Shown here piece after piece: positions 44,087 through 52,803 of a DNA stretch of 64,000 bases (its first letter is position 1; every line of letters starts with the position of its first letter). The DNA comes from Gibbsiella quercinecans. Lineage in GTDB: Bacteria > Pseudomonadota > Gammaproteobacteria > Enterobacterales > Enterobacteriaceae. The position numbers and the translations under genes are program-made. The stretch is from the NCBI RefSeq assembly GCF_002291425.1, contig NZ_CP014136.1, positions 434,001 to 498,000 of the forward strand, read 5' to 3'. Under the pieces are notes generated by a model. The model had not been told where the DNA came from. It searched no databases and saw only the letters and a list, made by a program, of their open reading frames with translations.

Positions 44087-44864
44087 GCCCGAAAGACATG
44101 CGCTGCCGGCGTGCTGGCAGCATGTTTTCGGCGAGCGCGCCAAACATCACACCGATCCCCGCCCACAGCACAAAACTAATGCCAATAGAGGACAGGCGGA
44201 AGCGCCAGAGCAAATCGGCTGAAAACGTCTCCGGCACATCATTTATCGCCGGCAACAGCGCGCAAGCCGCCAGCAACAAGATAACGCCGAGCAGGCAAGC
44301 CGACAGCGCCGCATTCCAACCGCCAAGGCGCGGAAGCAAGCGCCGGGCGCACCACGCAGAAACGGCAATAATGCCGACGGATACCAGCAGCATGATGAAG
44401 TAGAGCGCCGTGCGATAACCAATGGTGTCGGGGTTTCCGACCGCCGGCGGATTAGGCGGATACTTAATCCCCGGCATCACGCTCAACGCCAGAAAGCCCC
44501 CCAGGGCTAACAGCAACGCCAGCGTGCGTGGGCCAAATGGCCCAACGCGCTGATAGCTGAACGCCCAGACCAGCGCCAGCCCACCGCCCAGCGCCGCGCC
44601 CATCAGCATCATCCCCGCCAGCAAGCCCACCCCGGACTGCGTCTGGCGGCTGAACGCTTCTCCATCACCTTCGCTATCGTCGCCATGGCTATGACTATGG
44701 GCATGGGCATGTGCGTCACCGCCATGGGCATGCCCACCGCCATGCTCTTCAAACGCGATAGCGCGCTCCACTTGCGGTTCCGCAAAATGATGGGCAAAAA
44801 CAAAGGTGATGGCGCCGGCCACAATGCCGGCAATCATCCCCCTGAATAATAACTTTCCAATCAT
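44079..44864 (-). CDS. cbtA: Cobalt transporter subunit CbtA
   Basis: 261 aa with about five to seven membrane segments. After the first helix a His-rich loop (residues 41-60, GHAHGGDAHAHAHSHSHG) is the expected metal-binding stretch. ATG 44864 has GAGGAG at 6-9 nt; the longer reading is an unrelated overlap with cbtB. CbtA, with CbtB, is a predicted cobalt importer usually regulated by B12. No B12 riboswitch was found here. Confidence 0.9.
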   Translation of the reverse strand: MIGKLLFRGMIAGIVAGAITFVFAHHFAEPQVERAIAFEEHGGGHAHGGDAHAHAHSHSHGDDSEGDGEAFSRQTQSGVGLLAGMMLMGAALGGGLALVWAFSYQRVGPFGPRTLALLLALGGFLALSVMPGIKYPPNPPAVGNPDTIGYRTALYFIMLLVSVGIIAVSAWCARRLLPRLGGWNAALSACLLGVILLLAACALLPAINDVPETFSADLLWRFRLSSIGISFVLWAGIGVMFGALAENMLPARRQRMSFGHG

Positions 44865-44874
44865 GGCGCACTCC

Positions 44875-45084
44875 TCAGTGGCAAGGGAAACCCAGTAAAT
44901 GGCGCGCATCGTGGAAAAACTCATGCACCTGCGTACCGGAAAACATCGATGTCGCCCCTTGTTCCGCGCCAACGAAATAAATCGCCAGCAGCACCAGCAA
45001 CGTGGCGAAAAGCGCCCAAGGCGCCAGTTCAGCGACAGGGATCGGCTCATACTGCACATCAGAAACCATTGTCATATTACTCAT
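44875..45084 (-). CDS. cbtB: Cobalt transporter subunit CbtB
   Basis: 69 aa, one membrane segment (about 23-42) and a conserved C-terminal His-containing motif (VHEFFHDARHLLGFPCH). AAGGGG lies 8 nt before the ATG. It is 10 bp upstream of cbtA. Confidence 0.9.
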   Translation of the reverse strand: MSNMTMVSDVQYEPIPVAELAPWALFATLLVLLAIYFVGAEQGATSMFSGTQVHEFFHDARHLLGFPCH

Positions 45085-45160
45085 CTTATTTCCCCTTGAT
45101 GTTTGTGTATAAAACAGCCAGTTTCCCGGAGTACACAGGATTACCGGGATTATTGAAGGC

Positions 45161-45196
45161 AAAAAAAAACCCCTAAGCTCTTATGAGCTACAGGGG
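45161..45196 (-). terminator. Strong intrinsic terminator upstream of cbtB
   Basis: On the minus strand CCCCTGTAGCTC-ATAA-GAGCTTAGGGG is followed by nine Ts. It lies about 75 bp before the cbtB ATG in the same orientation. Either it ends a transcript arriving from upstream, or it is an attenuator in the cbtBA leader. Tiny minus-strand frames just before it (ATG codons about 45246, 45214 region) end at the stem. Confidence 0.75.
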
Positions 45197-45602
45197 CATC
45201 TTTGCCATGTTCATGTCTTTATTTCGTGCTGTTACTGCCGCCAGAATGCATACACCAATCAACAGGGAAGCTTCTGCCAACGCTGTTACAAAGCAATAAC
45301 AATGCCATGATTAACCCGTTTAGAATTAGCCATGAAAAAACAAAATGTTAACCAATGCGCATTCATTATTAACAAGATAACGCATCGAGGAACACTGCCG
45401 GCAAGCGCGTTTTTAGTGCAACCGATTCCCTCTGATGGAGCATAAATGGTGCGCAGGGTGAAAACAGCAGTAAAGCTGGCCGGTACCCCTGTCGCCTGCG
45501 GCGGCGATAATTTACTATAAGTACAGCGTCAGTTTCCCTGAAACCGGCTTAAATTCGCCATCAATAACCCTCATTGCAACAGGGTTTACAAGGAGTTTAT
45601 CC
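45197..45602. other. Intergenic region between cbtB and nitroreductase
   Basis: A 38-codon plus-strand ORF (45183-45299, beginning MSYRGIFAMFMSLF) is present but has no ribosome site and overlaps the terminator. I do not call it a gene. The 3' part should contain the promoter of the nitroreductase; its SD AAGGAG lies at about 45590. No cobalamin riboswitch box (CAGTGGC on this strand) is seen. Confidence 0.4.
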
Positions 45603-46247
45603 ATGAGCATCGATCAAGTATTGCGCACCCGCTACGCCAGCAAACTTTACGATGAAACGAAAACGCTCACTGCGGAGCAGGAACAACAGCTTTTTGATTT
45701 ATTGCGCTATAGCCCGTCTTCGGTGAATTCGCAGCCCTGGCATTTCTTCGCTCTGGTATCCGACGAAGCGAAAGAGAAAATTTTGCCTGCCGTCACCGAA
45801 GCGAACCACAACAAGATCAAAAAATCCGCTATGGTGGTGGTTTTCACTACCCATACGAAAATAACCGAAGCGCATCTGAAAAACCTTCTGGCACAAGAGA
45901 AACAGGACGGACGCTTTGCCAGTGAAGAACAGGAGCAAAATCAGGATAAAGGCCGCCGCTATTTTGTAAACCGTAACAGCAATACCCCGGAGCAACAGCG
46001 TGACTGGATGGCTCGCCAGGCATATATTTCCCTGGGCTTCCTGCTGCTGGGTGCGGCAAGCATGGGGCTGGATGCGACGCCGATCGAAGGGTTCTTCGCC
46101 GATAAACTGGACTCTGCACTGGGGCTGGAAGAAAAGCAGTTGACCAGCGTGGTGCTTGCCGCGGTGGGTTACCATGACGGCAATGATTTTAATGCAAAAT
46201 TACCAAAATCACGTCTTGCACAAGAGCAGGTGATTACGCGCCTGTAA
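45603..46247 (+). CDS. NfsB-like NAD(P)H nitroreductase
   Basis: 214 aa (E. coli NfsB is 217). FMN-binding and family motifs: YSPSSVNSQPWHFF, WMARQAYISLGFLLLGAASMGLD in part, and PIEGF, plus a C-terminal LPKSRLAQE. Reduces nitroaromatics, quinones or flavins using NAD(P)H. Its close similarity along the length suggests the NfsB/dihydropteridine-reductase group rather than NfsA. ATG 45603 with AAGGAG 7 nt upstream. A hairpin follows it. Confidence 0.88.
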   Translation: MSIDQVLRTRYASKLYDETKTLTAEQEQQLFDLLRYSPSSVNSQPWHFFALVSDEAKEKILPAVTEANHNKIKKSAMVVVFTTHTKITEAHLKNLLAQEKQDGRFASEEQEQNQDKGRRYFVNRNSNTPEQQRDWMARQAYISLGFLLLGAASMGLDATPIEGFFADKLDSALGLEEKQLTSVVLAAVGYHDGNDFNAKLPKSRLAQEQVITRL

Positions 46248-46271
46248 TCGCCCCTCTTGAATATAAACAAA

Positions 46272-46293
46272 GCCGCAGCAACGACGCTGCGGC
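46272..46293 (+). terminator. Hairpin after the nitroreductase gene
   Basis: GCCGCAGC-AACGAC-GCTGCGGC is a perfect 8-bp GC-rich stem 24 bp after the stop. No U-run follows, so termination is likely but not certain. Confidence 0.5.
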
Positions 46294-46934
46294 GGGCACA
46301 GTTATTCATATTTACTCCAGCCAAGATTAAATTATCGCCAATAATATGTAATTTTTCGTCTCATCATTACGTTTTTCATCAACACATGAAACAAAGCATG
46401 TTTTTTTAAAATTAAAAACAAAATAGTAGCGAGCAACAATTGTCATATATCTTTTACACAGACGCATGCCGTTACTTAATTATTTCGATTTTTTTACACT
46501 TCAATTTTTATATTCTAACCACCATAGGTGGTGCCCCCATAAAAAAACAATAAAAACAATATATTAAACATTCACTCTTTCGCCCCGGACGAACAAGCCA
46601 GCGCCTTCACATTGCCCCCATTATTCTATAATTTACATATAATACAATCAGTTACCACAAAACAACTTATGAACCTTCTATCTTGACCCCATCCGAGCTG
46701 AGATATATCTTGATTTTTTCTGGCCAATACCGTTTTCCACGCTGAGGAAAACTGAAAAAAGCCGAACAAATCATTATGTAAGAATACCCACCAAAGCAAT
46801 CGAGAGAAAAATGCGTAATGAAGACATCGTCCCAAAACGCCAAAAACTGTGCAAGAAATCCAGCTTGGTGGGGAAGAGTATTGATGAAACTTAATCGGAG
46901 ATGTGTTTTTTAACCCAACCATTCTTAAAACGTC
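46294..46934. other. Long AT-rich intergenic stretch upstream of the RND operon
   Basis: No convincing gene is seen. A perfect palindrome ACCACC-ATA-GGTGGT lies at 46518-46532 and could be an operator. Open frames here are short, lack ribosome sites and show no recognisable protein. Confidence 0.4.
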
Positions 46935-46960
46935 ATCCGGAGGAATTATGCTCTCCGGAT
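46935..46960 (+). promoter_or_regulatory. Hairpin sequestering the leader-peptide ribosome site
   Basis: ATCCGGAG (46935-46942) pairs perfectly with CTCCGGAT (46953-46960), loop of 10. The stem covers part of the GGAGG ribosome site and the start codon lies in the loop. Confidence 0.5.
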
Positions 46961-46977
46961 ATTACTTATTGGGATAA
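46948..46977 (+). CDS. Candidate 9-aa leader peptide of the RND efflux operon
   Basis: CGGAGGAATT immediately precedes ATG, followed by MLSGYYLLG and TAA. The SD is far stronger than that of the first efflux gene, whose ATG lies 66 bp beyond the stop. Hydrophobic/Tyr-rich mini-peptides can stall ribosomes in drug-inducible leaders; that role is inferred only. Confidence 0.4.
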   Translation: MLSGYYLLG

Positions 46978-47042
46978 ACACGCTGTCATTGGAAGCATTG
47001 CACACCGGAAATAATTCTCCACTATTAATTTGGACCCCTGCT

Positions 47043-48200
47043 ATGGAATTACGCATTTTATGTATATTGACCCTGTTCGGATTAGCCGGCTGCCATGACG
47101 CCACCACGCTGGAAAAAACCGCGCCGCCGCAGGTTGGCGTGGTCACGTTAAAAGCGCAACCTTTCACCTATTCCAGCGATCTAACCGGCCGCACCACCGC
47201 AACCTTGACGTCGAGCGTGCTGCCGCAGGTCGGCGGCATTATTCAACGCCGTCTGTTTAAAGAAGGCGATGAGGTCAAGGCCGGGCAAGCCCTGTACCAG
47301 ATTGATCCTTCAAGCTATCAGGCCGCTTACGATCAGGCCGCCGCCGCACTGCAAAGCGCCAAGGCGCTGGTGATTGCCGACTGCCAAAAAGCCAAACGCT
47401 ATGCGATCCTGGTGAAAGAACAAGGCGTATCCAAACAGGATGCCGATGATGCCGCCGCCACCTGCGGCGAAGACAAGGCCAGCGTGGCGGAAAAAGCCGC
47501 GGCGCTTGAGGCCGATAAAATCAACCTCAACTGGACGCGCGTAACCGCGCCTATCTCCGGGCATATCGGGATCTCCACCGTCACGCCAGGCGCGCTGGTC
47601 ACCGCCAATCAGACCACTGCGTTGACCACTATTACCGCACTCGACAGCATGTACGTTGACCTCACCCGCTCCAGCGTGGATCTGCTGCAACTGCGTAAAC
47701 GCGCGCTCGCCACCAACAGCGACACGCTTGACGTCACGCTGACGCTGGAAGACGGCTCGGTGTACCCGGAAAAAGGCAAGCTTGAGTTAACCGAAGTGTC
47801 GGTTGATGAATCAACGGGTTCCGTCACCCTGCGCGCCATCTTCCCTAACCCGCAGCACGTTTTGCTGCCGGGCATGTTCGTTCACGCCAGCGTGGATGAA
47901 GGGGTGATTGAAAACGCGGTGCTGGCGCCGCAGCAAAGCATCATTCGCGATCCGAAAGGCAATGCCACGGCGTTCGTCGTGGATGCCAGCAACAAAGTGG
48001 TATTGCGCAACGTGGTCACCGCGACCAATGCCGGCGACAACTATCTGATCACCCATGGGCTGCAGGCCGGCGATCGCGTGATCGTTGAAGGCACAGGCAA
48101 AGTCAACGCGGGCGACACCGTCAAACCGGTTGAAGTGCAGGTCAGCGCCGCAGCGGCAACGCCCGCGGCTAAACCGGCAGCAACAGAAGGAGCGGCCTGA
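47043..48200 (+). CDS. RND efflux periplasmic adaptor (membrane fusion protein)
   Basis: 385 aa. Lipoprotein signal with lipobox LAGC (Cys17-18 region), then the HlyD-family lipoyl/hairpin/beta-barrel pattern (PQVGGIIQRRLFKEGDEVKAGQ, in part; ISGHIGISTVTPGALV; LPGMFVHASV). The C-terminal tail is Ala/Pro-rich. It links pump to outer-membrane channel. Its TGA overlaps the pump ATG (TGATG). An AcrA/MexE-like drug adaptor is most likely; substrates unknown. Confidence 0.92.
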   Translation: MELRILCILTLFGLAGCHDATTLEKTAPPQVGVVTLKAQPFTYSSDLTGRTTATLTSSVLPQVGGIIQRRLFKEGDEVKAGQALYQIDPSSYQAAYDQAAAALQSAKALVIADCQKAKRYAILVKEQGVSKQDADDAAATCGEDKASVAEKAAALEADKINLNWTRVTAPISGHIGISTVTPGALVTANQTTALTTITALDSMYVDLTRSSVDLLQLRKRALATNSDTLDVTLTLEDGSVYPEKGKLELTEVSVDESTGSVTLRAIFPNPQHVLLPGMFVHASVDEGVIENAVLAPQQSIIRDPKGNATAFVVDASNKVVLRNVVTATNAGDNYLITHGLQAGDRVIVEGTGKVNAGDTVKPVEVQVSAAAATPAAKPAATEGAA

Positions 48201-51200
48201 TGTTTTCACGCTTCTTTGTCCGGCGCCCGGTATTTGCCTGGGTTATCGCCCTGCTGATTATGATGGCCGGGATTCTTGCCATCCGTTCGATGGCGGTGGC
48301 GCAGTATCCAGAAGTTGCGCCGCCTTCGGTCAGAATCAAGGCAACCTATGCCGGCGCCTCGGCCGAAACCATAGAAAACAGCGTCACCCAGGTAATTGAA
48401 CAACAGCTCACCGGCCTGGATAACCTGCTCTATTTTACCTCCACCAGCAGCTCCGCCGGCACGGTGCAGATTACGGTCAGCTTTAAACTGGGCACCAACC
48501 CGGATACCGCACAGGTTCAGGTGCAAGATAAGCTGCAACAGGCGGAATCACGCCTGCCGACCGAAGTACAGGAAGCTGGGATAACGGTGACCAAATCCCA
48601 GTCCGACTTCCTGATGATCATGGCGCTGTACGACAAGACCAATAAGGCAACCAGCAACGACATTGCCGACTGGCTGGTCAGTAATATGCAAGATCCGTTG
48701 GCGCGCGTGCCGGGTGTCGGTAGCCTTAACGTGTTCGGCAACGAATACGCGATGCGCATCTGGCTGAATCCCACCAAGCTGGCCGCCTATGATCTGATGC
48801 CTTCAGACGTTGAAACCGCCATCGAATCGCAAAATATCCAACTGTCCGCCGGCAGCATTGGTACGGCGCCTACCTCGCCCACCCAGCAGATTACCGCCAC
48901 GGTACAGGCGCAATCACGCCTGCAAACACCGGAGCAGTTCCGCAATATTATCGTGAAAAGCGAAGCCAACGGTTCCGTGGTGCGTATCGGCGACGTTGCG
49001 CGCGTGGAGATGGGCAGCCAGGACTATATCGCGACGTCACGCCTCAACGGCCACCCGGCCGCAGGGGTGGCGGTGATGATGTCCGCCGGCGCTAACGCGC
49101 TGGAAACGGCCAAGGCCGTGAAGGCCACCGTCGAAAAATACCGCAGCAGTATGCCGGCAGGTTATGACGTGGCCTATCCGAAAGACAGCACCGAATTTAT
49201 CAAGCTGTCGGTGCAGGACGTGGTAGAAACGTTGTTGATCGCGATCGCCCTGGTGATCGCCGTGATGTACCTGTTCCTGCAGAACGTGCGCGCCACGCTG
49301 ATCCCTGCCCTGGCGGTGCCGGTTGTGCTGCTGGGCACCTTCGGCGTGCTGTCGGCGTTTGGCTATACCGTTAACACCCTGACGCTCTTTGCCATGGTGC
49401 TGGCCATCGGGCTACTGGTCGATGACGCGATCGTGGTGGTGGAAAACGTCGAGCGAATCATGCGCGAGGAGGGGCTAAAGGCCCGCGCCGCGACGGAAAA
49501 ATCGATGGGGGAAATCTCCGGCGCGCTGGTGGCGATCGCCGTGGTGCTCTCCGCGGTATTTCTGCCGATGGCGTTTTTCGGCGGTTCCACCGGCGTGATT
49601 TACCGCCAGTTCTCGGTGACGCTGATTTCCGCCATGGCGCTGTCAGTGGTGGTGGCCTTAACGCTGACGCCGGCGCTGTGCGGGGCGTTGCTGCGCCATA
49701 GCAAACCCCACAACCGCGGTTTCTTCGGCGGGTTCAACCGCTTCTATGCCAACACCGAGCACCGCTACAAGCACGGCGTGCTAAAGGGGCTGCGCCGCCC
49801 CGCCATGATGATGCTGGTTTATGCCGCCCTGGCCGCCGCCATGGGCGTATTGATGATGCATATGCCCACCAGTTTCCTGCCCAACGAAGATCAGGGCCAG
49901 GTGATGGTGCAGTTCACGCTGCCGGCAGGATCGTCGGTTAACCGCACCAACCAGGTGAATAGCGAGGTGACCAACTGGTTCCTCACCCACGAAAAAGCCA
50001 ATACCGACGTGGTGTTTTCGGTGACCGGCTTCAATTTCAGCGGTAGCGGCGACAACGTCGGCATGGCCTTCGTGGCGCTCAAAGACTGGAGCCTGCGCCC
50101 CGGCGCGCAAAATACCGCCCAGTCCATCGCCGAGGCTGCGAACAAGGCGCTGGCCGACATTCGCGATGCAAAAGTCATCGCCATGACGCCGCCTTCGCTA
50201 TCGGGCATGGGGCAAAGCAACGGCTTCACCTTTGAGCTACTGTCGGCCGGCGGCACCAGCCATGACGATCTGCTGAAAATGCGCAATCAGTTGATTACCG
50301 AAGCCAATAACAGCCCGGAATTGCAATCCGTACGCGCCGCAGACCTGCCGGAAACGCCGCAGTTGAAAGTCGATATCGATAACAACAAGGCCGTTGCGCT
50401 GGGGTTGGATCTTAGCGACGTCACCGCCACGCTGAGCAGCGCCTGGGGCGGCACCTACGTGGACGACTTTATCGACCGCGGGCGGGTAAAAGAAGTGTAT
50501 ATCGAGGGCGACAGCCAGTTCCGCTCACAGCCGCAGGATCTGAACAAATGGTTTGTGCGCGGCACCAACAGCAGCGGTGAAACCACCATGACGCCGTTCT
50601 CCGCGTTTGCCACCACCCATTGGGCCTTCGGGCCGCAAAGCCTGGCGCGCTATAACGGCGTTACCTCGTTTGAAATTGACGGTGAAAATACCGACGGTTA
50701 CAGCTCGGGCGCGGCGATGGCCAAGATGGAGGAACTGGCGTCGAAGCTGCCGAAAGGCTCCAACTATGCCTGGAGCGGCCTGTCGCTGCAGGAACAGTTG
50801 GCGAGCGGCCAGACCCTCAGCCTGTATACCATTTCGATTATGGTGGTGTTCCTGTGCCTGGCGGCGCTGTATGAAAGCTGGTCGGTGCCCTTCTCGGTGA
50901 TCCTGGTTATCCCGCTGGGTATTCTCGGCGCGTCTTTCGCGGCTTCGCTGCGCGGCCTGAATAACGACATCTATTTCCAGGTGGCGTTGTTGACCACCAT
51001 CGGGCTGTCGTCAAAGAACGCCATCCTGATCGTCGAGTTCGCCGAAGCGGCGGTTAAACAGGGCCAGTCGTTGTCGGCGGCGGCGATTTCTGCCGCGAAA
51101 ACACGGTTGCGGCCGATCCTGATGACGTCAATTGCGTTTATCGCCGGCGTCTTGCCGCTGGCGTTATCGACCGGTGCCGGGGCGAACAGCCGCATCGCGA

Positions 51201-51319
51201 TCGGTACCGGCATCATCGGCGGTACGCTGACGGCGACGCTGCTGGCGATTTTCTTTGTGCCCCTGTTCTTTGTGCTGGTGAAACACTTTTTCACTCGCCG
51301 CCATGTGAACGAGGAATAA
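48200..51319 (+). CDS. RND multidrug efflux pump, HAE1 (AcrB-like) family
   Basis: 1039 aa, usual AcrB length. Twelve membrane segments in two halves; the proton-relay Asp pair is in LLVDDAIVVVEN (about 407-408). N-terminal MFSRFFVRRPVFAWVIAL and PSSFLPNEDQG-type porter motif (PTSFLPNEDQGQ) are intact. It exports drugs or other toxic compounds across both membranes with its partners. The OMF gene follows after 3 bp. Confidence 0.95.
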   Translation: MFSRFFVRRPVFAWVIALLIMMAGILAIRSMAVAQYPEVAPPSVRIKATYAGASAETIENSVTQVIEQQLTGLDNLLYFTSTSSSAGTVQITVSFKLGTNPDTAQVQVQDKLQQAESRLPTEVQEAGITVTKSQSDFLMIMALYDKTNKATSNDIADWLVSNMQDPLARVPGVGSLNVFGNEYAMRIWLNPTKLAAYDLMPSDVETAIESQNIQLSAGSIGTAPTSPTQQITATVQAQSRLQTPEQFRNIIVKSEANGSVVRIGDVARVEMGSQDYIATSRLNGHPAAGVAVMMSAGANALETAKAVKATVEKYRSSMPAGYDVAYPKDSTEFIKLSVQDVVETLLIAIALVIAVMYLFLQNVRATLIPALAVPVVLLGTFGVLSAFGYTVNTLTLFAMVLAIGLLVDDAIVVVENVERIMREEGLKARAATEKSMGEISGALVAIAVVLSAVFLPMAFFGGSTGVIYRQFSVTLISAMALSVVVALTLTPALCGALLRHSKPHNRGFFGGFNRFYANTEHRYKHGVLKGLRRPAMMMLVYAALAAAMGVLMMHMPTSFLPNEDQGQVMVQFTLPAGSSVNRTNQVNSEVTNWFLTHEKANTDVVFSVTGFNFSGSGDNVGMAFVALKDWSLRPGAQNTAQSIAEAANKALADIRDAKVIAMTPPSLSGMGQSNGFTFELLSAGGTSHDDLLKMRNQLITEANNSPELQSVRAADLPETPQLKVDIDNNKAVALGLDLSDVTATLSSAWGGTYVDDFIDRGRVKEVYIEGDSQFRSQPQDLNKWFVRGTNSSGETTMTPFSAFATTHWAFGPQSLARYNGVTSFEIDGENTDGYSSGAAMAKMEELASKLPKGSNYAWSGLSLQEQLASGQTLSLYTISIMVVFLCLAALYESWSVPFSVILVIPLGILGASFAASLRGLNNDIYFQVALLTTIGLSSKNAILIVEFAEAAVKQGQSLSAAAISAAKTRLRPILMTSIAFIAGVLPLALSTGAGANSRIAIGTGIIGGTLTATLLAIFFVPLFFVLVKHFFTRRHVNEE

Positions 51320-51322
51320 CGG

Positions 51323-52711
51323 ATGTTTCATCATAAAAACGTATTTCATTTGAGCATCATCAGCCTGTCGCTGCTGTTGGCTGGCTGTGTCTCGCTCGAT
51401 CCGCACTATGAGCGCCCGGCGGCGCCGGTGCCTCAAACCTGGCTCACGCAGGGGAACAACAGCGATGCCAAAACGGTACTTAGCGACTGGCAACAGGTGC
51501 TGGCCGACCCGCGGCTGAACAAGGTGGTGGAGCGCGCGCTGGTCAGCAACCGCGATCTGCAAAAAGCGATTGCCGATATTGAGGCCGCCCGTGCGCTGTA
51601 CGGCGAAGAGCGGGCAGCGTTGTTCCCAACGCTTGACGCGGAGCTGACGCAAACCCGCAGCCGCACGGCAAGCGAAGGCGTGAGCAGTTCCGCCGAAGCC
51701 GACGGCGCGATCAGCAGCTTTGAGCTTGATCTGTTTGGCCGCAACCGCAGCCTGGCACGCGCCGCTAAAGAAACCTGGCTTGCCAGCGAAGCCACGGCGC
51801 AAAATACGCGGATTACGCTGGTTGCCGAAACCACCACCGCCTGGATAACGCTGGCGGCGGATAAAAGCAACCTGGCGTTGAGCCAGCAAACTATGGCCAG
51901 CGCGGCGGATACGCTGCGCATTACCCAACGGCAGTTAGGCGTCGGCACCGCGTCGGCGGCCGACGTCAGCGAAGCGGAAACCACCTATCAGCAGGCGCGC
52001 GCCAGCGTCGCCAGTGATAAAACGCTGGTCGCGCAGGACATCAACGCCCTCAACCTGTTGGTGGGCGAAACCGTGCCAGAAAACCTGCTGCCCGGCCCGA
52101 TCGAAAACCTGGCGCCGCAGGCGATTGCCCTGGTGCCGGCCGGCGTCTCCTCCACCGTGTTGCTGCGGCGGCCCGACGTGATTGAAGCCGAACACAATTT
52201 GAAGAGTGAGAATGCCGACATTGGCGCCGCGCGTGCGAACTTTTTCCCGACCATATCACTGACCGCCAGCGCCGGCGTTGGCAGCAGTTCGCTATCGAAC
52301 CTGTTTAGCCACGGCACCAACGTTTGGTCGTTTGCGCCCAGTATCACGCTGCCGCTGTTTGCCGGCGGCAGCAATCTGGCGCAGTTGCATTACGCCGAGG
52401 CAGAGAAAAAGGGCCTGATTGCCACTTACCAAAAGACGATCCAGACCGCGTTTGAAGATGTGGCAAACGCGTTGGCCCGCCGCGAAACATTGAATGAGCA
52501 AATGGACGCGCAGGTGCAGGCGGTCGCCTCGGCGCAGCGCAGCTACGACATCGCCCGCCGCAGCTATGAGGTGGGCACCGGCGATTACCTGACGGTATTA
52601 ACCGATCAGCGCACGCTGTGGTCGACGCAGTTGGATCTGGTCGCGCTGCAACAAACCGATTTCGAAAACCGGATCACGCTGTGGGAATCGTTGGGGGGCG
52701 GTGTGAAGTAG
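51323..52711 (+). CDS. RND outer-membrane channel lipoprotein (NodT/OprM family)
   Basis: 462 aa with lipobox LLAGC (Cys22), so a TolC-like lipoprotein channel. Two OEP repeats are visible (e.g. DLFGRNRSLARAAKE and TLPLFAGGSNLAQLHYAEAE). Having its own channel makes this a complete tripartite operon, like MexCD-OprJ. A GC-rich hairpin follows at 52720. Confidence 0.93.
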   Translation: MFHHKNVFHLSIISLSLLLAGCVSLDPHYERPAAPVPQTWLTQGNNSDAKTVLSDWQQVLADPRLNKVVERALVSNRDLQKAIADIEAARALYGEERAALFPTLDAELTQTRSRTASEGVSSSAEADGAISSFELDLFGRNRSLARAAKETWLASEATAQNTRITLVAETTTAWITLAADKSNLALSQQTMASAADTLRITQRQLGVGTASAADVSEAETTYQQARASVASDKTLVAQDINALNLLVGETVPENLLPGPIENLAPQAIALVPAGVSSTVLLRRPDVIEAEHNLKSENADIGAARANFFPTISLTASAGVGSSSLSNLFSHGTNVWSFAPSITLPLFAGGSNLAQLHYAEAEKKGLIATYQKTIQTAFEDVANALARRETLNEQMDAQVQAVASAQRSYDIARRSYEVGTGDYLTVLTDQRTLWSTQLDLVALQQTDFENRITLWESLGGGVK

Positions 52712-52719
52712 CGTTTCGT

Positions 52720-52738
52720 GCGCCGCCCGGTGCGGCGC
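52720..52738 (+). terminator. Hairpin after the RND operon
   Basis: GCGCCGC-CCGGT-GCGGCGC is a 7-bp GC stem 8 bp after the stop codon. No U-run follows. Confidence 0.5.
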
Positions 52739-52803
52739 GCCTATGGCAAACCCGATCGACGCTATACTAGGTAGGTTGTTAATCTAATGCGGAGATATAG
52801 CCT

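Noticed and set aside
44865-45059. N-terminal extension of CbtA
   Set aside because: The longer open frame is an out-of-frame overlap with cbtB; GAGGAG before ATG 44864 and family length fix the start.
45085-45602. Cobalamin riboswitch upstream of cbtBA
   Set aside because: Expected from the family, but I found no B12-box-like sequence on the minus strand.
46626-46922. 98-codon minus-strand frame
   Set aside because: AT-rich, no ribosome site, no recognisable protein; likely chance.
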